From Jatrophihabitans_A sp035248685 (GTDB lineage: Bacteria; Actinomycetota; Actinomycetes; Mycobacteriales; Jatrophihabitantaceae), in NCBI GenBank assembly GCA_035248685.1, contig DATFHF010000003.1, positions 83,649 to 147,648 of the forward strand: 64,000 nucleotides of DNA, written 5' to 3'. Position numbers and translations under genes: made by a program. Positions within the stretch are counted from its first letter, which is position 1, and the number at the start of each line of letters is the position of its first letter. Under the pieces are notes generated by a model. It saw only the letters and a list, made by a program, of their open reading frames with translations. It was not told where the DNA came from and ran no database searches. Below are positions 1 through 8,254 of the stretch, one piece after another.

Positions 1-375
1 CTGCCACATCGTCGGGTCCGGCGGTGCCGGAGGCTTCAGCGAGGCGACCCGCTCCCGGGCACGAATCAGGGTCGCCTCGGCCGATGCCAGACGGGCCGTG
101 GATGCCTCGCCGTCGGCCAGAACCGCGTTGTAGCGCTCCTGAGCGGCCAAGGCAGACAGCTGGGCCGCGCGGAGCTTCCCGGAGCGGCTGGCGAGGCTGT
201 CAGCAGCCGTCCCGGCACGCTGCAACCGGGCCTCACCCTGCCCGACGGACTCACCGAGCCGACGGGCCGAGGTTGCGGTCAGGTCGAGGCTGCGCTGGGC
301 GCTGGTCAGGTCCCGCTCGGAGGTGCCCCTGTCGATGCGCAGGTAGCCGACGAGTTCACCGATCGACAGCGCCAC
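1..375 (-). CDS. Tail tape measure protein, N-terminal part (cut by window edge)
   Basis: The GTG start at 375-373 is preceded by a strong AGGAGGTG ribosome site 8 nt upstream. The 125 visible codons begin VALSIGELVGYLRIDRGTS and continue into an Ala/Arg/Leu-rich heptad-like stretch (ARRLGESVGQGEARLQRAG, LRAAQLSALAAQERYNAVL) with high coiled-coil character, as in tape measure proteins. It lies directly downstream of the frameshifted tail chaperone pair, exactly where the tape measure gene sits in siphoviruses. The protein sets tail length and acts inside the tail tube. The stop codon is outside the window. Confidence 0.85.
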   Translation of the reverse strand, partial: MALSIGELVGYLRIDRGTSERDLTSAQRSLDLTATSARRLGESVGQGEARLQRAGTAADSLASRSGKLRAAQLSALAAQERYNAVLADGEASTARLASAEATLIRARERVASLKPPAPPDPTMWQ

Positions 376-389
376 GACAAGAACACCTC

Positions 390-707
390 CTACCTGGGTT
401 TGGGCGGGTTGTAGTGCTGCCAGAGACGGGAATCACGCGTGGCGAAGAGGCCGACGATGCGGACCTTCAGCCACCGGGCCGATCGGGTGCGGAGGATGCC
501 GGATTCGACATCGACGCCGCGGTCTTGGAGGTCGGCCTCGATCAGCGCCCACTGGCTCAGCAGCTCAGCCCACGTCAGGGCTGGCCCGTCGCCTACTTCC
601 GGCGGGAGTTCGTACCACTCCCAGAGACCCGTCGCCGGGTCGTAGTCGCCGCACCCGTACTCGTCGACGTCGTAGATCGGCTCGACCTGCGCCGGGCCGG
701 TTGGGCT
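390..707 (-). CDS. Tail assembly chaperone, -1 frameshift extension (T part of G-T fusion)
   Basis: This reading frame is -1 relative to the 593-1063 gene and has no good start of its own; its first potential start (GTG at 725) lies inside the upstream coding sequence. After slippage at GGGAAAA it continues with SPTGPAQVEPIYDVDEYG and ends RLWQHYNPPKPR at 390, adding about 105 residues. The extension looks like a real protein (acidic, WEWYELPPEVGDGPALTWAELL), unlike the zero-frame tail. In lambda-like phages the G-T fusion binds both tape measure and tail tube protein. The tape measure GTG follows 15 nt after its stop. Confidence 0.85.
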   Translation of the reverse strand, partial: SPTGPAQVEPIYDVDEYGCGDYDPATGLWEWYELPPEVGDGPALTWAELLSQWALIEADLQDRGVDVESGILRTRSARWLKVRIVGLFATRDSRLWQHYNPPKPR

Positions 708-1063
708 TTTCCCGCCGACTCCCACATCAGTTCGGCGACCTTCTCCTCACCGATCTGCCAGAAGTAAGCGGTCAGCCCGGCGTGCTTCAACTCGGGTCCG
801 CTGATCTTGGCTGCGACAAGCTGGTCGAAGGTGGGTCCAAGCGCGAGCCGGTACATGTCGATCTCGGTCAGACCGGTTACCGCGTCGGCGTTGCGCGATG
901 CGGCGGCCGGCCGGCCGGCGACCAGATCAGCTGAGCGGTTGTGAATGTCCTGCAACCGCAACCAGGTCTCGGCGTCGGCTGCGGCGACCGTGTACGTCTT
1001 GCCGCCGATGGGCAGCTTCAGCACGGGCGCGTCCAGCATTTCCCGCAGGTCGGACAAGGCCAT
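593..1063 (-). CDS. Tail assembly chaperone, short (G-type) form
   Basis: 156 aa. It lies between the major tail protein and the tape measure gene, the usual site of tail assembly chaperones, which keep the tape measure protein soluble while the tube polymerises. The N-terminal 110 residues are a compact alpha/beta domain (KLPIGGKTYTV, DIHNRSADLVAGR, FDQLVAAKISGPEL). After residue 118 the zero frame becomes Arg/Ser/Thr-rich and low complexity, typical of out-of-frame reading through a real gene in the -1 frame. A GGGAAAA heptamer at 713-707 sits at the transition, so a second, longer product is expected. Confidence 0.85.
   Translation of the reverse strand: MALSDLREMLDAPVLKLPIGGKTYTVAAADAETWLRLQDIHNRSADLVAGRPAAASRNADAVTGLTEIDMYRLALGPTFDQLVAAKISGPELKHAGLTAYFWQIGEEKVAELMWESAGKAQPARRRSSRSTTSTSTGAATTTRRRVSGSGTNSRRK
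707..713 (-). promoter_or_regulatory. Slippery heptamer GGGAAAA for programmed -1 frameshift
   Basis: On the minus strand the zero frame reads GCG GGA AAA GCC, so the heptamer G-GGA-AAA fits the X-XXY-YYZ rule and re-pairs as GGG-AAA after slipping back one base. The two frames differ by exactly -1 and overlap from 725 to 593. Confidence 0.85.
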
Positions 1064-1163
1064 GATCGGTCGGTCCTTTCAGGTCAGGGTTTCGATGGGC
1101 AGGCCGAACCCGGCGCGGAACGCCTCACTGTTGAGGTGGTTCCGCGCCGGGTTCGAGGTCAGA

Positions 1164-1901
1164 TCAGGCGGCCGGGTTGGTGATCGGGGTACGGGCGCCC
1201 TGGCCGCTCAGGGTCACCGAGACGGTGCTCAGCGCGGTGGAGTTGCCGCCGTCCTCACTCCACTGCACCTGGGCGTAGCCCTCCCACGCCTCGCCGCCGC
1301 CGTCGCGCTCGTACCAGCGGACTCGGACGACGCCGGCGCCGCCGAACTCGTTCGACGCGAGGCGCAGCGTCTCCTGGCCGGGGTCGTAGACGTTGGACGT
1401 GACGCCCTTCTTACGGATCAGCTTCAGGACGTTGGCCCACTTCGAACCGGTCTTGGCGTCCGAGCCGAAGCCGTCGGAGTCGTAGTCCGAGTCGTCCTGC
1501 ATGGTCGACGGGTTCGACGGCTGGAAGTCGGACATGGCGCGCACCGGGATGTACTCGGTGCCGTCCTGTGCGGCCGAGATGTCGACGTCCAGCTTCCACT
1601 TCCGGGCACCGGTCGAGACCAGCACCTCCTGAACCGCGGGCGCGGCGTAGACGAACGGCACCGGACCGTTGACCTCGGTGTCGGTGTCGCTGTCGATGAC
1701 GTGCACAGCAGCGTTGCCGGCCGCACCGGCCGGTGTCTTGAACACCAGCGTCGTCGCCGTCGGGGTGCCGACGATCGCGGCCTGCTTGTTGCCGACCAGC
1801 ACCACGTCCACGGTGTCGAGCGCCGTGCCGGTGATGGTGACCGTGGTGCCGCCGACCGTGGAACCGGTCGTCGGGGTGAACGAGGTGATGGCCAGAGCCA
1901 T
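1164..1901 (-). CDS. Major tail (tube) protein with N-terminal IPT/TIG-like domain
   Basis: 245 aa. Residues 4-85 (ITSFTPTTGSTVGGTTVTITG ... VFKTPAGAAGNAAVHVID) match the IPT/TIG immunoglobulin-like fold used as surface decoration on phage tubes. Residues 88-235 (EVLVSTGARKWKLDVDIS, GGAGVVRVRWYERDGGG, STVSVTLSGQG) are the beta-rich tube domain. It lies upstream of the frameshifted chaperones and downstream of the tail terminator, the standard place. An N-terminal Ig-like domain is less usual than a C-terminal one and may project from the tube surface for weak carbohydrate binding. Confidence 0.85.
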   Translation of the reverse strand: MALAITSFTPTTGSTVGGTTVTITGTALDTVDVVLVGNKQAAIVGTPTATTLVFKTPAGAAGNAAVHVIDSDTDTEVNGPVPFVYAAPAVQEVLVSTGARKWKLDVDISAAQDGTEYIPVRAMSDFQPSNPSTMQDDSDYDSDGFGSDAKTGSKWANVLKLIRKKGVTSNVYDPGQETLRLASNEFGGAGVVRVRWYERDGGGEAWEGYAQVQWSEDGGNSTALSTVSVTLSGQGARTPITNPAA

Positions 1902-1927
1902 GACGATGCCCTCCTAGGCAGAGTGGT

Positions 1928-2359
1928 TCAGTCGGTACTGAGCTGCGAAGGCCAGGCGACCCGCGCGTAGAAGTTGTTGCTGTTTTCCCATCGCTGATTG
2001 GCGTCTGGCCCCAGCGGGAGACTGGATTGGTGCCACATGACCGTCACCGGCACACCGCCGATGCTCGTGTCGTGTAGCCCGTTCAGGGCGTTGAACACCT
2101 GATCGTCAACGTCCTGGTCAGTGGTCGGATCGGTGCTGGCGCGGGTCCGGATTTGCGCGCACAGCAGCGCGTCACCCGTGCCGGGATCGTTGCTCATCAA
2201 CCAGGCGGTGATCACGATGAGCCGGTCCGGGGCGTTCGGGATCGACCGAATCAGGATCGCCGTTTCGTCCGACGCGTACGGGGTGTCCGGCCGCCACGTG
2301 CCGATACCGGCAGCGGCGAGCAGTTCGGCGAGGCCGGTCTCGAATGCGCTGAGACTCAC
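1928..2359 (-). CDS. Tail terminator-like protein
   Basis: 143 aa. Residues 1-20 form a helix (FETGLAELLAAAGIGTW), followed by a beta-rich body (DETAILIRSIPNAPDRLIVITAWL, ALLCAQIRTRASTDPT, FYARVAWPSQLSTD), the layout of Siphoviridae tail terminator/minor capsid proteins that cap the tube and join it to the head. It overlaps the gp10-like gene by 4 nt and precedes the major tail gene. Assignment rests mainly on synteny and fold-like pattern. Confidence 0.7.
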   Translation of the reverse strand: MSLSAFETGLAELLAAAGIGTWRPDTPYASDETAILIRSIPNAPDRLIVITAWLMSNDPGTGDALLCAQIRTRASTDPTTDQDVDDQVFNALNGLHDTSIGGVPVTVMWHQSSLPLGPDANQRWENSNNFYARVAWPSQLSTD

Positions 2360-2736
2360 AGTTCACCCCGCAGGGCAGCGGCGACCACTTCGAGCGCCGA
2401 TTCGCCGCCTTCGATCAGGGACCGTTCAAGGAACTTGTTCTCGCCGCCGGACGGGTAGGTCTCCGCGCCGTGCTCCGGCGTTCCTTCATGGGTGAAGATC
2501 GCCCACCAGGCTTCGTAGCCGATCGCGACCCGATCACCGGCCGTACTGCCGGTCTCCAGGCGGACGAATCCGGTGTCGGTCATGTGCACGCCGTGCTTGG
2601 GGTGTTCCTCGCGCGGTGCCCGTTCGTTGGAGACGCCGAGGATCGCCTCGCCGCCCTTGACCAGGCCGCGGCGAAGCCGTGTATCGAGTTCCAAGCCGAG
2701 GTCGTGATTCAGGGTGAGCTTAATTTCCATGCCCAT
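2356..2736 (-). CDS. HK97 gp10-like head-tail joining protein
   Basis: 126 aa. The middle and end of the protein show the HK97-gp10 pattern: HPKHGVHMTDTGFVRLETGS, then VAIGYEAWWAIFTHEGTPEHGAETYPSG (the Y..WxxFxEfGT-like signature) and a C-terminal helix ENKFLERSLIEGGESALEVVAAAL. Members act at the head-tail interface. It is coupled to the tail terminator by a 4-nt overlap. Confidence 0.75.
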   Translation of the reverse strand: MGMEIKLTLNHDLGLELDTRLRRGLVKGGEAILGVSNERAPREEHPKHGVHMTDTGFVRLETGSTAGDRVAIGYEAWWAIFTHEGTPEHGAETYPSGGENKFLERSLIEGGESALEVVAAALRGEL

Positions 2737-2755
2737 CGGCAGCGCACCTCGCTTG

Positions 2756-3079
2756 TCAGGTCAGGGCGACCTCGATGTGATCGGGCAGACCGAGCGCCCC
2801 GGAATCGCCGCGGCCCACGGTCAGCACGCGGGCTTCCCGGCCGGACGGCAGCAGCACCTTGGCGTTCACGGTGAACGGCGCGGCATCGGCCAGGTCAGCA
2901 GCGAGCGTGGCGGTGGACACCACTTCGGCGCCGTTGCTGTCGCGGACGAGCTTCACCGCGTCCTCGACCCAGCACATGACCGGCACGGCGGTGTCCCACA
3001 GGTCACCAGCGCGGCCCGATGTGCCGAGGTAAGGGGAAACCTGCACCTCGTGCACCCAAAAGCAGTCGAGGTCACCCAC
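2756..3079 (-). CDS. Head-tail stopper-like connector protein
   Basis: 107 aa from the GTG at 3079, which has AGGACGG about 6 nt upstream; an ATG at 3139 in the same frame has no ribosome site and would add a basic unlike tail, so I reject it. The body (CFWVHEVQVSPYLGTSGRAGD, VVSTATLAADLADAAPFTVNAKVLLPSGREARVLTVGRGDSGALGLPDHIEVALT) resembles small beta-barrel head completion/stopper proteins, and it occupies that slot between adaptor and gp10-like genes. The name is by position. Confidence 0.6.
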   Translation of the reverse strand: MGDLDCFWVHEVQVSPYLGTSGRAGDLWDTAVPVMCWVEDAVKLVRDSNGAEVVSTATLAADLADAAPFTVNAKVLLPSGREARVLTVGRGDSGALGLPDHIEVALT

Positions 3080-3241
3080 CGCGCACCGTCCTATTGCTCG
3101 GGTTGGTTGGAGGCCGGGACGGTGCGCAGGTCGGCTCATAGCAGGGAGGGAAAGAGACCGGCGTGAAACTCCCCGAGCGCGCCTTAACGCGTACCCAAAT
3201 GACTTTTGCCGGCGCGAGTTTGACGCACCGCCCCGAAGTTC

Positions 3242-3748
3242 TCAGCCGGCCTGCATGATCCGGAACTGGTCGAGCACCATCTGCTCTGTGATGAGCAGTT
3301 GCCCGGCCATCAGGCTCGCTGCGTACTGGATTTCCGCGTTCAGCAGCTTGCGCTTCTGCACACCGCTGGTCGCGGACGGGGCGCGCTTGGCGATGGAGTC
3401 GAGCGCGGGTTGCAGTGTGTCCGGGACGGTCTCGTAGCCGCCGGAGTAGGTCACTGCCACGTTGCGGCGGCCGGCCGGGAAGACGCTGAACCGGCAGCCT
3501 GTGCACTCCAGACAGCCGTCCTCGGACCACTCAAGGTCAACCGCTCCGACGCCGACGGTTGCCGTCGAGACGCTGCCGGCGCGGTCAGTGATGACCACCT
3601 CGGACACGTCGGTGACGTACAACGACGGCAGAGTAAGCAGCGGCGTGCCGTTGCCGTTCAGGTACACCGTCTTGTCGGTGACTACCTCGGTCGGGTCCCA
3701 CTTGCAGTAGGCGACCATGACCGCCCGGGCGAATGGGTCGAGGGTCAT
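3242..3748 (-). CDS. Head-tail adaptor (connector) protein
   Basis: 168 aa. The N-terminus is helical (DPFARAVMVAYCKWDPTEV), the middle beta-rich (TLPSLYVTDVSEVVIT, VAVTYSGGYETVPDTLQPALDSIAKRA), and the C-terminus a long helix (LNAEIQYAASLMAGQLLITEQMVLDQF). The phrase tYsGGYetvPd followed by a helix is characteristic of gp6/gp15-like adaptors that sit under the portal. First gene after the capsid and a short spacer gene. Confidence 0.7.
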   Translation of the reverse strand: MTLDPFARAVMVAYCKWDPTEVVTDKTVYLNGNGTPLLTLPSLYVTDVSEVVITDRAGSVSTATVGVGAVDLEWSEDGCLECTGCRFSVFPAGRRNVAVTYSGGYETVPDTLQPALDSIAKRAPSATSGVQKRKLLNAEIQYAASLMAGQLLITEQMVLDQFRIMQAG

Positions 3749-3982
3749 CTACTTGGTGCCGACGCTCGGGTCGCTGGCCTTGACCGGCTTCGTCTCGGCC
3801 CGGCTGCGCACGGTGCCGATGGTGTCGTGAAGACGGTCATGGTCGTAGGACCGGTGGGAAACGGTCTCGTCCGGGCCGGCCTCACCGGTCGGACGAACGA
3901 CCGGCTCCGGATGCCGTTCGTAGTTATCGCAGCGGTAGGAGTCGGTCGGCTGCTCGCCGCTGCTGTGCTTGCCTTCGCCCAT
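3749..3982 (-). CDS. Small hydrophilic protein between capsid and adaptor
   Basis: 77 aa from the ATG at 3982, which has GGAG 7 nt upstream. The protein is very polar (MGEGKHSSGEQPTDSYRCDNYERHPEP..., ending VKASDPSVGTK), with no hydrophobic core, so probably disordered. Its stop abuts the start of the adaptor gene. Some phages keep a small unstructured head protein here; no function can be named. Confidence 0.55.
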   Translation of the reverse strand: MGEGKHSSGEQPTDSYRCDNYERHPEPVVRPTGEAGPDETVSHRSYDHDRLHDTIGTVRSRAETKPVKASDPSVGTK

Positions 3983-4067
3983 TCGAATGCTCCAATCCTC
4001 GGGCCTAATCGCGGATCGCGCGCGCCCGGGCGCGGGCTGTTTCACGCCCGGGCGCGACGAACCAGGA

Positions 4068-5342
4068 TCAGGTCCAGGTCGGGGTGACCTGCCCGAAGCC
4101 GTTCTCGCGGTAGACCACCAGCGCCTCACGCATCTCGGTGCGGCCGGTCAGGAGGTTGTTCTCGAAGTCATCGACGTTCGAGTTGGTCATCTCGACCGTG
4201 ATGCCGGTCCGGCGGAACACCTGTCCGCACTCCTGGAAGCCACCGACGGTGATCTTGCCGTCGTTGACGGCCGGGGTCACGACCGCCTTCTTGCCCCAGA
4301 AGTTGTACACGTTCTCGTACTGGCCGTTGCCGTACTGGCCCATGAACGGGCCGCCGGCGTAGTACTGGCCGTTGGCGTCCTTGCCGAGCTGGACGTGCTG
4401 CCAGTTCAGCGGGTCGAGCAGCACCCCGTCCGGCTCGACGAAGGCGTTGTACCGGACCGCGGTGATCTGCTTGTACACCGCGTCGATCACCTCGGTCGCC
4501 CCGCCGTTGGCGTCGGTGCCGGCCGCGTTGATGTTCGGCTGGAAGCTCGCCGCCAGGGTCATCAGGCCCGTCACCGACGGGTACCCGGCGGCGTACAGCA
4601 GCTCCGAGTCCTCCTTCAGTCGCAGGCCGAACACCATCCGGTTCTCGATGTAGCTCGCGAGCTGCGCCGCGTCCTGCATCATCTCGTCGGTGATCTTCCA
4701 GATGTGGGCGATCTTGCCGACCTGCTCGGCGACCCGCGCGAAGGTGTTGTCCGAGAGCGGCTTCTTGCCCTTCTCCGCGACGCCGGCCGCGCTGTTGTTG
4801 AACGCGGTCTCCTTCAGGTAGGAGATGAGCGGCGAGGTGGTCGAGCCCTGCGCGAACAGGTCCGCGATCGCCAGCGTGCGGAACCGCAGACCGACGACAC
4901 CGGGAAGGAAGTTCGGGATCACCGCGGCGCCGGCCGCGCCGGTCAGGAACCCGTTCGCGGTGGCGGTGCCCTCGTCGATCACGCCGGGCGTCTTCAGTTC
5001 GACCTGAAACCCGACGCGCTTCCGCTCGGCTAGGTCGGCCGCGGCCGACTTGTAGGCGTCGGAGTCGGTGACCTGGCGGCCGATGCCCTTGGCGATCGCG
5101 ATGGCCTGATCCTCGGCCGCCGCGCCGGTCGCGACGTCGGCGAGGTCGCCGCCCTTGATGATGCGCTCGGCCGCCTCCCAGTTCGCGATCGTGTCCGAGA
5201 ATGCCTTCAGGTCGACTTCGAGCTTGTCGAGTTCGACCTTCTTCTCGGCCTGCGTCATGGTGGTGTTGTCGACGGTCTCCTGCGCCTTCAGCGCGAGCCG
5301 CCGCATCCCGTTCTTGGCTTCCTGCACAGCAGCGTTCGTCAT
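4068..5342 (-). CDS. HK97-fold major capsid protein
   Basis: 424 aa. Residues 1-105 are a charged coiled-coil delta domain (EAKNGMRRLALKAQETVDNT, KKVELDKLEVDLKAFSDTI) expected to be removed by the adjacent prohead protease. After it comes the capsid fold: LPGVVGLRFRTLAIADLFAQGSTTSPLISYLKE (N-arm and E-loop), IWKITDEMMQDAAQLASYIENRMVFGLRLKED (spine helix) and a P/A-domain ending TGRTEMREALVVYRENGFGQV. Major structural shell protein. Confidence 0.95.
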   Translation of the reverse strand: MTNAAVQEAKNGMRRLALKAQETVDNTTMTQAEKKVELDKLEVDLKAFSDTIANWEAAERIIKGGDLADVATGAAAEDQAIAIAKGIGRQVTDSDAYKSAAADLAERKRVGFQVELKTPGVIDEGTATANGFLTGAAGAAVIPNFLPGVVGLRFRTLAIADLFAQGSTTSPLISYLKETAFNNSAAGVAEKGKKPLSDNTFARVAEQVGKIAHIWKITDEMMQDAAQLASYIENRMVFGLRLKEDSELLYAAGYPSVTGLMTLAASFQPNINAAGTDANGGATEVIDAVYKQITAVRYNAFVEPDGVLLDPLNWQHVQLGKDANGQYYAGGPFMGQYGNGQYENVYNFWGKKAVVTPAVNDGKITVGGFQECGQVFRRTGITVEMTNSNVDDFENNLLTGRTEMREALVVYRENGFGQVTPTWT

Positions 5343-5422
5343 GCTGCGTGCCTCCGTTTCTTGGTCATGCCGGAGGGCCGGCGCGGGTCGCGCCGGTCCT
5401 GGTTTGGTGTTGCGGGGTGCGG

Positions 5423-6475
5423 CTAGGAAGCCGCCAGGGCGCTCGCTCGCGTAACGAACGCCCGGAACTGCAAGTCGACGTCGGGGTCGGCGGCGGCGGA
5501 CTTCGCGGCGGCGGCATCAGCGGCGGTCGCATCGTCGGCGGCGGCGGGCTCGTCAGGCTCGACCGGTGCAGCGTCATCGTCGGCGACACCGGTCAGGGTG
5601 AGGCCGAGGCTCTTGGCGAGCGGTACGACCTGCTCGACCATGTTCACGGCAACCGGGTCACCGAGGGTGACCTTGCCGTTGTCGTAGGTGTAATCGGCCT
5701 GCCACTGGCCGCGCAGCTCGGTGTCGCCGCTGACCCGGTACACCACGGAATCCTCGAAGGTGGCCAGCGGGTAGGCGTACACGTAGCCACCGTCCGGAGG
5801 ATCCGGGTAGGCGGCGTCCAGGGCGTCGCAGATGGCCTGCTGTCGCTGCTCGTACGAGCCGTCGACCGCCTTGGCCGCGACCATGCGGTGCAGCGCCTTG
5901 CCGCCCACGGTGCCCTCAGCCGCGCCAGTGTCATCGGACGGGCCGGCCGGCGTGGCGCCGAGTGCGATCGCGTGGTCATGGATGGCCTGAATGTGCTCGG
6001 CGTCGCTCTTGGAGTTCCGGGCGCCTGCCTTCGCTCCCTTGGAGTCGAGGATCACCGCGCTGCGGTTGCTCGGCACGGCCACGAACGCACCGTTGAGCAG
6101 TTCCCGCACCTTCTTGGACTTGCCGTCCTTCGTGACCGTCTTCGTCATAAAGGCGACGCTGGCCGTGCGAATGTGCTTCTCGTTCACCAGCGTTCGCACG
6201 TCCTGTGCCCGCTGGAGGCTGGAGTACGTTCCCCGGACGATCACCTTGCCGCCCTCGATCGTCGGCACTCCGCTGCCCACCGTGGTGGCCACGCTCATGC
6301 CGTGGTCCTCATCCATAGTGATGTGATCCGGGAGCGGCTGCTCCCAATCTTCCTCCAGCAGTTCGTCGCCGTCCCGGTCCTCATCCGCAGTGGACAGCAC
6401 CAGCTCGAACGTTCCCGGGAAGGCGTCCTCGTCGCCAGTGTTGGTGATCGTGGCGTTCTTGCGAACAATTTTCAC
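5423..6475 (-). CDS. Prohead (HK97 family) maturation protease
   Basis: 350 aa. The first 160 residues are a U35-type serine protease: ELVLSTADEDRDGDELLEEDW, then the catalytic His in DEDHGMSV and Ser in RTASVAF, followed by LLNGAFVAVPSNRSAVIL. The C-terminal half is variable, ending in an Ala/Asp-rich segment (DDAAPVEPDEPAAADDATAADAA) that may act as scaffold. It cleaves the capsid N-terminal domain. It overlaps the portal gene by 4 nt, the usual portal-protease-capsid order. Confidence 0.92.
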   Translation of the reverse strand: MKIVRKNATITNTGDEDAFPGTFELVLSTADEDRDGDELLEEDWEQPLPDHITMDEDHGMSVATTVGSGVPTIEGGKVIVRGTYSSLQRAQDVRTLVNEKHIRTASVAFMTKTVTKDGKSKKVRELLNGAFVAVPSNRSAVILDSKGAKAGARNSKSDAEHIQAIHDHAIALGATPAGPSDDTGAAEGTVGGKALHRMVAAKAVDGSYEQRQQAICDALDAAYPDPPDGGYVYAYPLATFEDSVVYRVSGDTELRGQWQADYTYDNGKVTLGDPVAVNMVEQVVPLAKSLGLTLTGVADDDAAPVEPDEPAAADDATAADAAAAKSAAADPDVDLQFRAFVTRASALAAS

Positions 6476-7908
6476 CGCTCGTGTCCCTTCTTGGCCGGCC
6501 GGCCGCCGCGGCGGACCGGCTCAGGCGCGTACTCGATGACCGACCGGGTACCGGACTGCCGGCTAGCCAGCGCTTCGTCCTGCTGCGTGGCCGCATCGTT
6601 CTCGGCGTCCTGTGCGTCGTCGGCCTCGCCGGGCGAAGCGGGCGCGGTCGCAGTGACCGTGACCCGCTCGGCCGGCCGGCCCAGCTCCTGCAAGGCCGCG
6701 TTGGCGTACAGCTTGTCGGCGGCCGGGCCGCCGTCGCCGAGGTCGAACATCGGACGGGCTTCGGACGGCTTCATCACGCCGTGCTCGATCAACTGGCCGA
6801 CCGCCACGGCGCGCTTCTCGAAGTCGCCGCGCAGCACCTCATCGAGCGCGAACCTAGCCTCAGCCTCACCCATCAGGGCGAACTCCGGCCGCACGTAGAA
6901 CTCGATCACCGACTCGTACTCAGCCAACCGAGGCGTCATCGTGTCCCGGTACAGCGACCGCATCTGCTCGGTGATGTTGGAGAACGTCGCCCGGTCCAGG
7001 ATGTGCACCACGGGCGGCGGCACGTCGATCACACCGCAGGCTTCCTCGCGGTCCAGCTTCCGCTGGTTGATGTAATCCATCTCGACAGGGGTGAACTGGA
7101 TCGGAATCGGCTTTGCGCCCTCCTCCAGCAGCAGCGTGCCGCCGGCGTTATCCGGGCCGCCGTGAACCTTCCCGATCTTGCTCTCCAGGCGGGTGTAAGC
7201 CCGGTCGCTGAGGGCCTTGTCGGTCGAGATCATCAACGCCGGCCGCGCACCCTTGGTCCACGCGGACAGCTGGGCACGCCGGGAGGCGTCCTCGTTGATC
7301 AGGGTCGAGTTCAGCGGCTCCAGCTGTGACAGGCCGCGCATCGTGTCGTCCGGGTTGAAGGTCAGGAACGGCACGACCTCGGTGTCCCGCACAGCCAGCA
7401 TGCCGGCCGACGCCACACCGAGGGTGAAGACGTACCAGATTTCCCACTCGCCGGTGACTTCGTTCTTCAACCGGTGGACCGCGGTCCGGGACGGGTGCAT
7501 CGGGTAGAACCCGATGATCGCCTTCGTGATCGGGTTGCGGACCTTCAGCCAGAACGTCTCGCCATAGATTTCGAAGGTCGAGACGGTCCACCGCCAGAAC
7601 CGGAAGACATCCATCGACGGGCACGGGCGCATCCACAGCCGCGCGTACGGCGAGGACTGATCCAGCAGCCGAGCGTCACCAGACTTGTCCCATGCCATGA
7701 ACGGCAGCCGGGACGTAGACCGGGCCAGCTTGTTGATCAGCGCGAAAATCCACGGCTGCCGCCGGTAAATTTCACCGTAGGCTGCGTACTTCCCAGCCAG
7801 CGCAAGGCCCTGCTGGGCGTACCAGTAACCGTTCGACGCCGAAATCGGCGTGGTCTCGGCGAGCGCTTGCGGCGCGAAATCCAGCGCCTTCCCACCCGAG
7901 ATGATCAC
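6472..7908 (-). CDS. Portal protein (HK97 family)
   Basis: 478 aa. Typical portal sequence: RRQPWIFALINKLARSTSRLPF in the N-terminal domain, RFWRWTVSTFEIYGETFWLKV, GLSQLEPLNSTLINEDASRRAQLSAWTKGARP (clip/stem region), and DREEACGVIDVPPPVVHILDRATFSNITEQMRSLYRDTM near the crown. It forms the dodecameric ring through which terminase packages DNA. Coupled to its neighbours on both sides by 4-nt overlaps. Confidence 0.95.
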   Translation of the reverse strand: MIISGGKALDFAPQALAETTPISASNGYWYAQQGLALAGKYAAYGEIYRRQPWIFALINKLARSTSRLPFMAWDKSGDARLLDQSSPYARLWMRPCPSMDVFRFWRWTVSTFEIYGETFWLKVRNPITKAIIGFYPMHPSRTAVHRLKNEVTGEWEIWYVFTLGVASAGMLAVRDTEVVPFLTFNPDDTMRGLSQLEPLNSTLINEDASRRAQLSAWTKGARPALMISTDKALSDRAYTRLESKIGKVHGGPDNAGGTLLLEEGAKPIPIQFTPVEMDYINQRKLDREEACGVIDVPPPVVHILDRATFSNITEQMRSLYRDTMTPRLAEYESVIEFYVRPEFALMGEAEARFALDEVLRGDFEKRAVAVGQLIEHGVMKPSEARPMFDLGDGGPAADKLYANAALQELGRPAERVTVTATAPASPGEADDAQDAENDAATQQDEALASRQSGTRSVIEYAPEPVRRGGRPAKKGHER

Positions 7909-8132
7909 AGCACGTCCGGCCGCTGCATGTAGGCAATCTCAGCCCGCGGCAGATACAGCCGACCATCCACCTCCGAGCGGCGCCCGCCCGCGGCGATCGC
8001 GTGCACGTCGAGGAATTCCAGCGTCGACTCGTCGTGATCGTCCAGCAGGCCATCGAACGTCTCGCCGTTCTTCAGCGTCACCACGAACCGCTCACGCAGG
8101 AACTGCCGCAGGAGTCGGTCACGTCGCGCCAT
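7905..8132 (-). CDS. Small protein with Sm-like (LSm) sequence pattern
   Basis: 75 aa between terminase and portal. Residues 15-45 read RFVVTLKNGETFDGLLDDHDESTLEFLDVHAI, which follows the Sm1 pattern (V.L.NG..f.G.l...D...l.l); the C-terminal strand LPRAEIAYMQRP would be a weak Sm2. The first 12 residues are a basic helix (ARRDRLLRQFLRER). A fold assignment from 30 residues is tentative and no function is known. Translationally coupled to portal, suggesting a role in head assembly or packaging. Confidence 0.6.
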   Translation of the reverse strand: MARRDRLLRQFLRERFVVTLKNGETFDGLLDDHDESTLEFLDVHAIAAGGRRSEVDGRLYLPRAEIAYMQRPDVL

Positions 8133-8254
8133 CGCGGGCTCCCATCGAATCGGGGTGAGGTAAGGGCCGGGCGGCGGAACGACACAGGGCGTGCACCCCT
8201 GCGGCGGCCGGCCACTGCAACACCACGACGCTCGGCGGCCCAGCCCCTACCAGT

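Noticed and set aside
2756..3139. Long reading of the stopper-like gene from ATG 3139
   Set aside because: No ribosome site precedes 3139 and the extra 20 residues are basic antisense-like; GTG 3079 has AGGACGG at the right distance.
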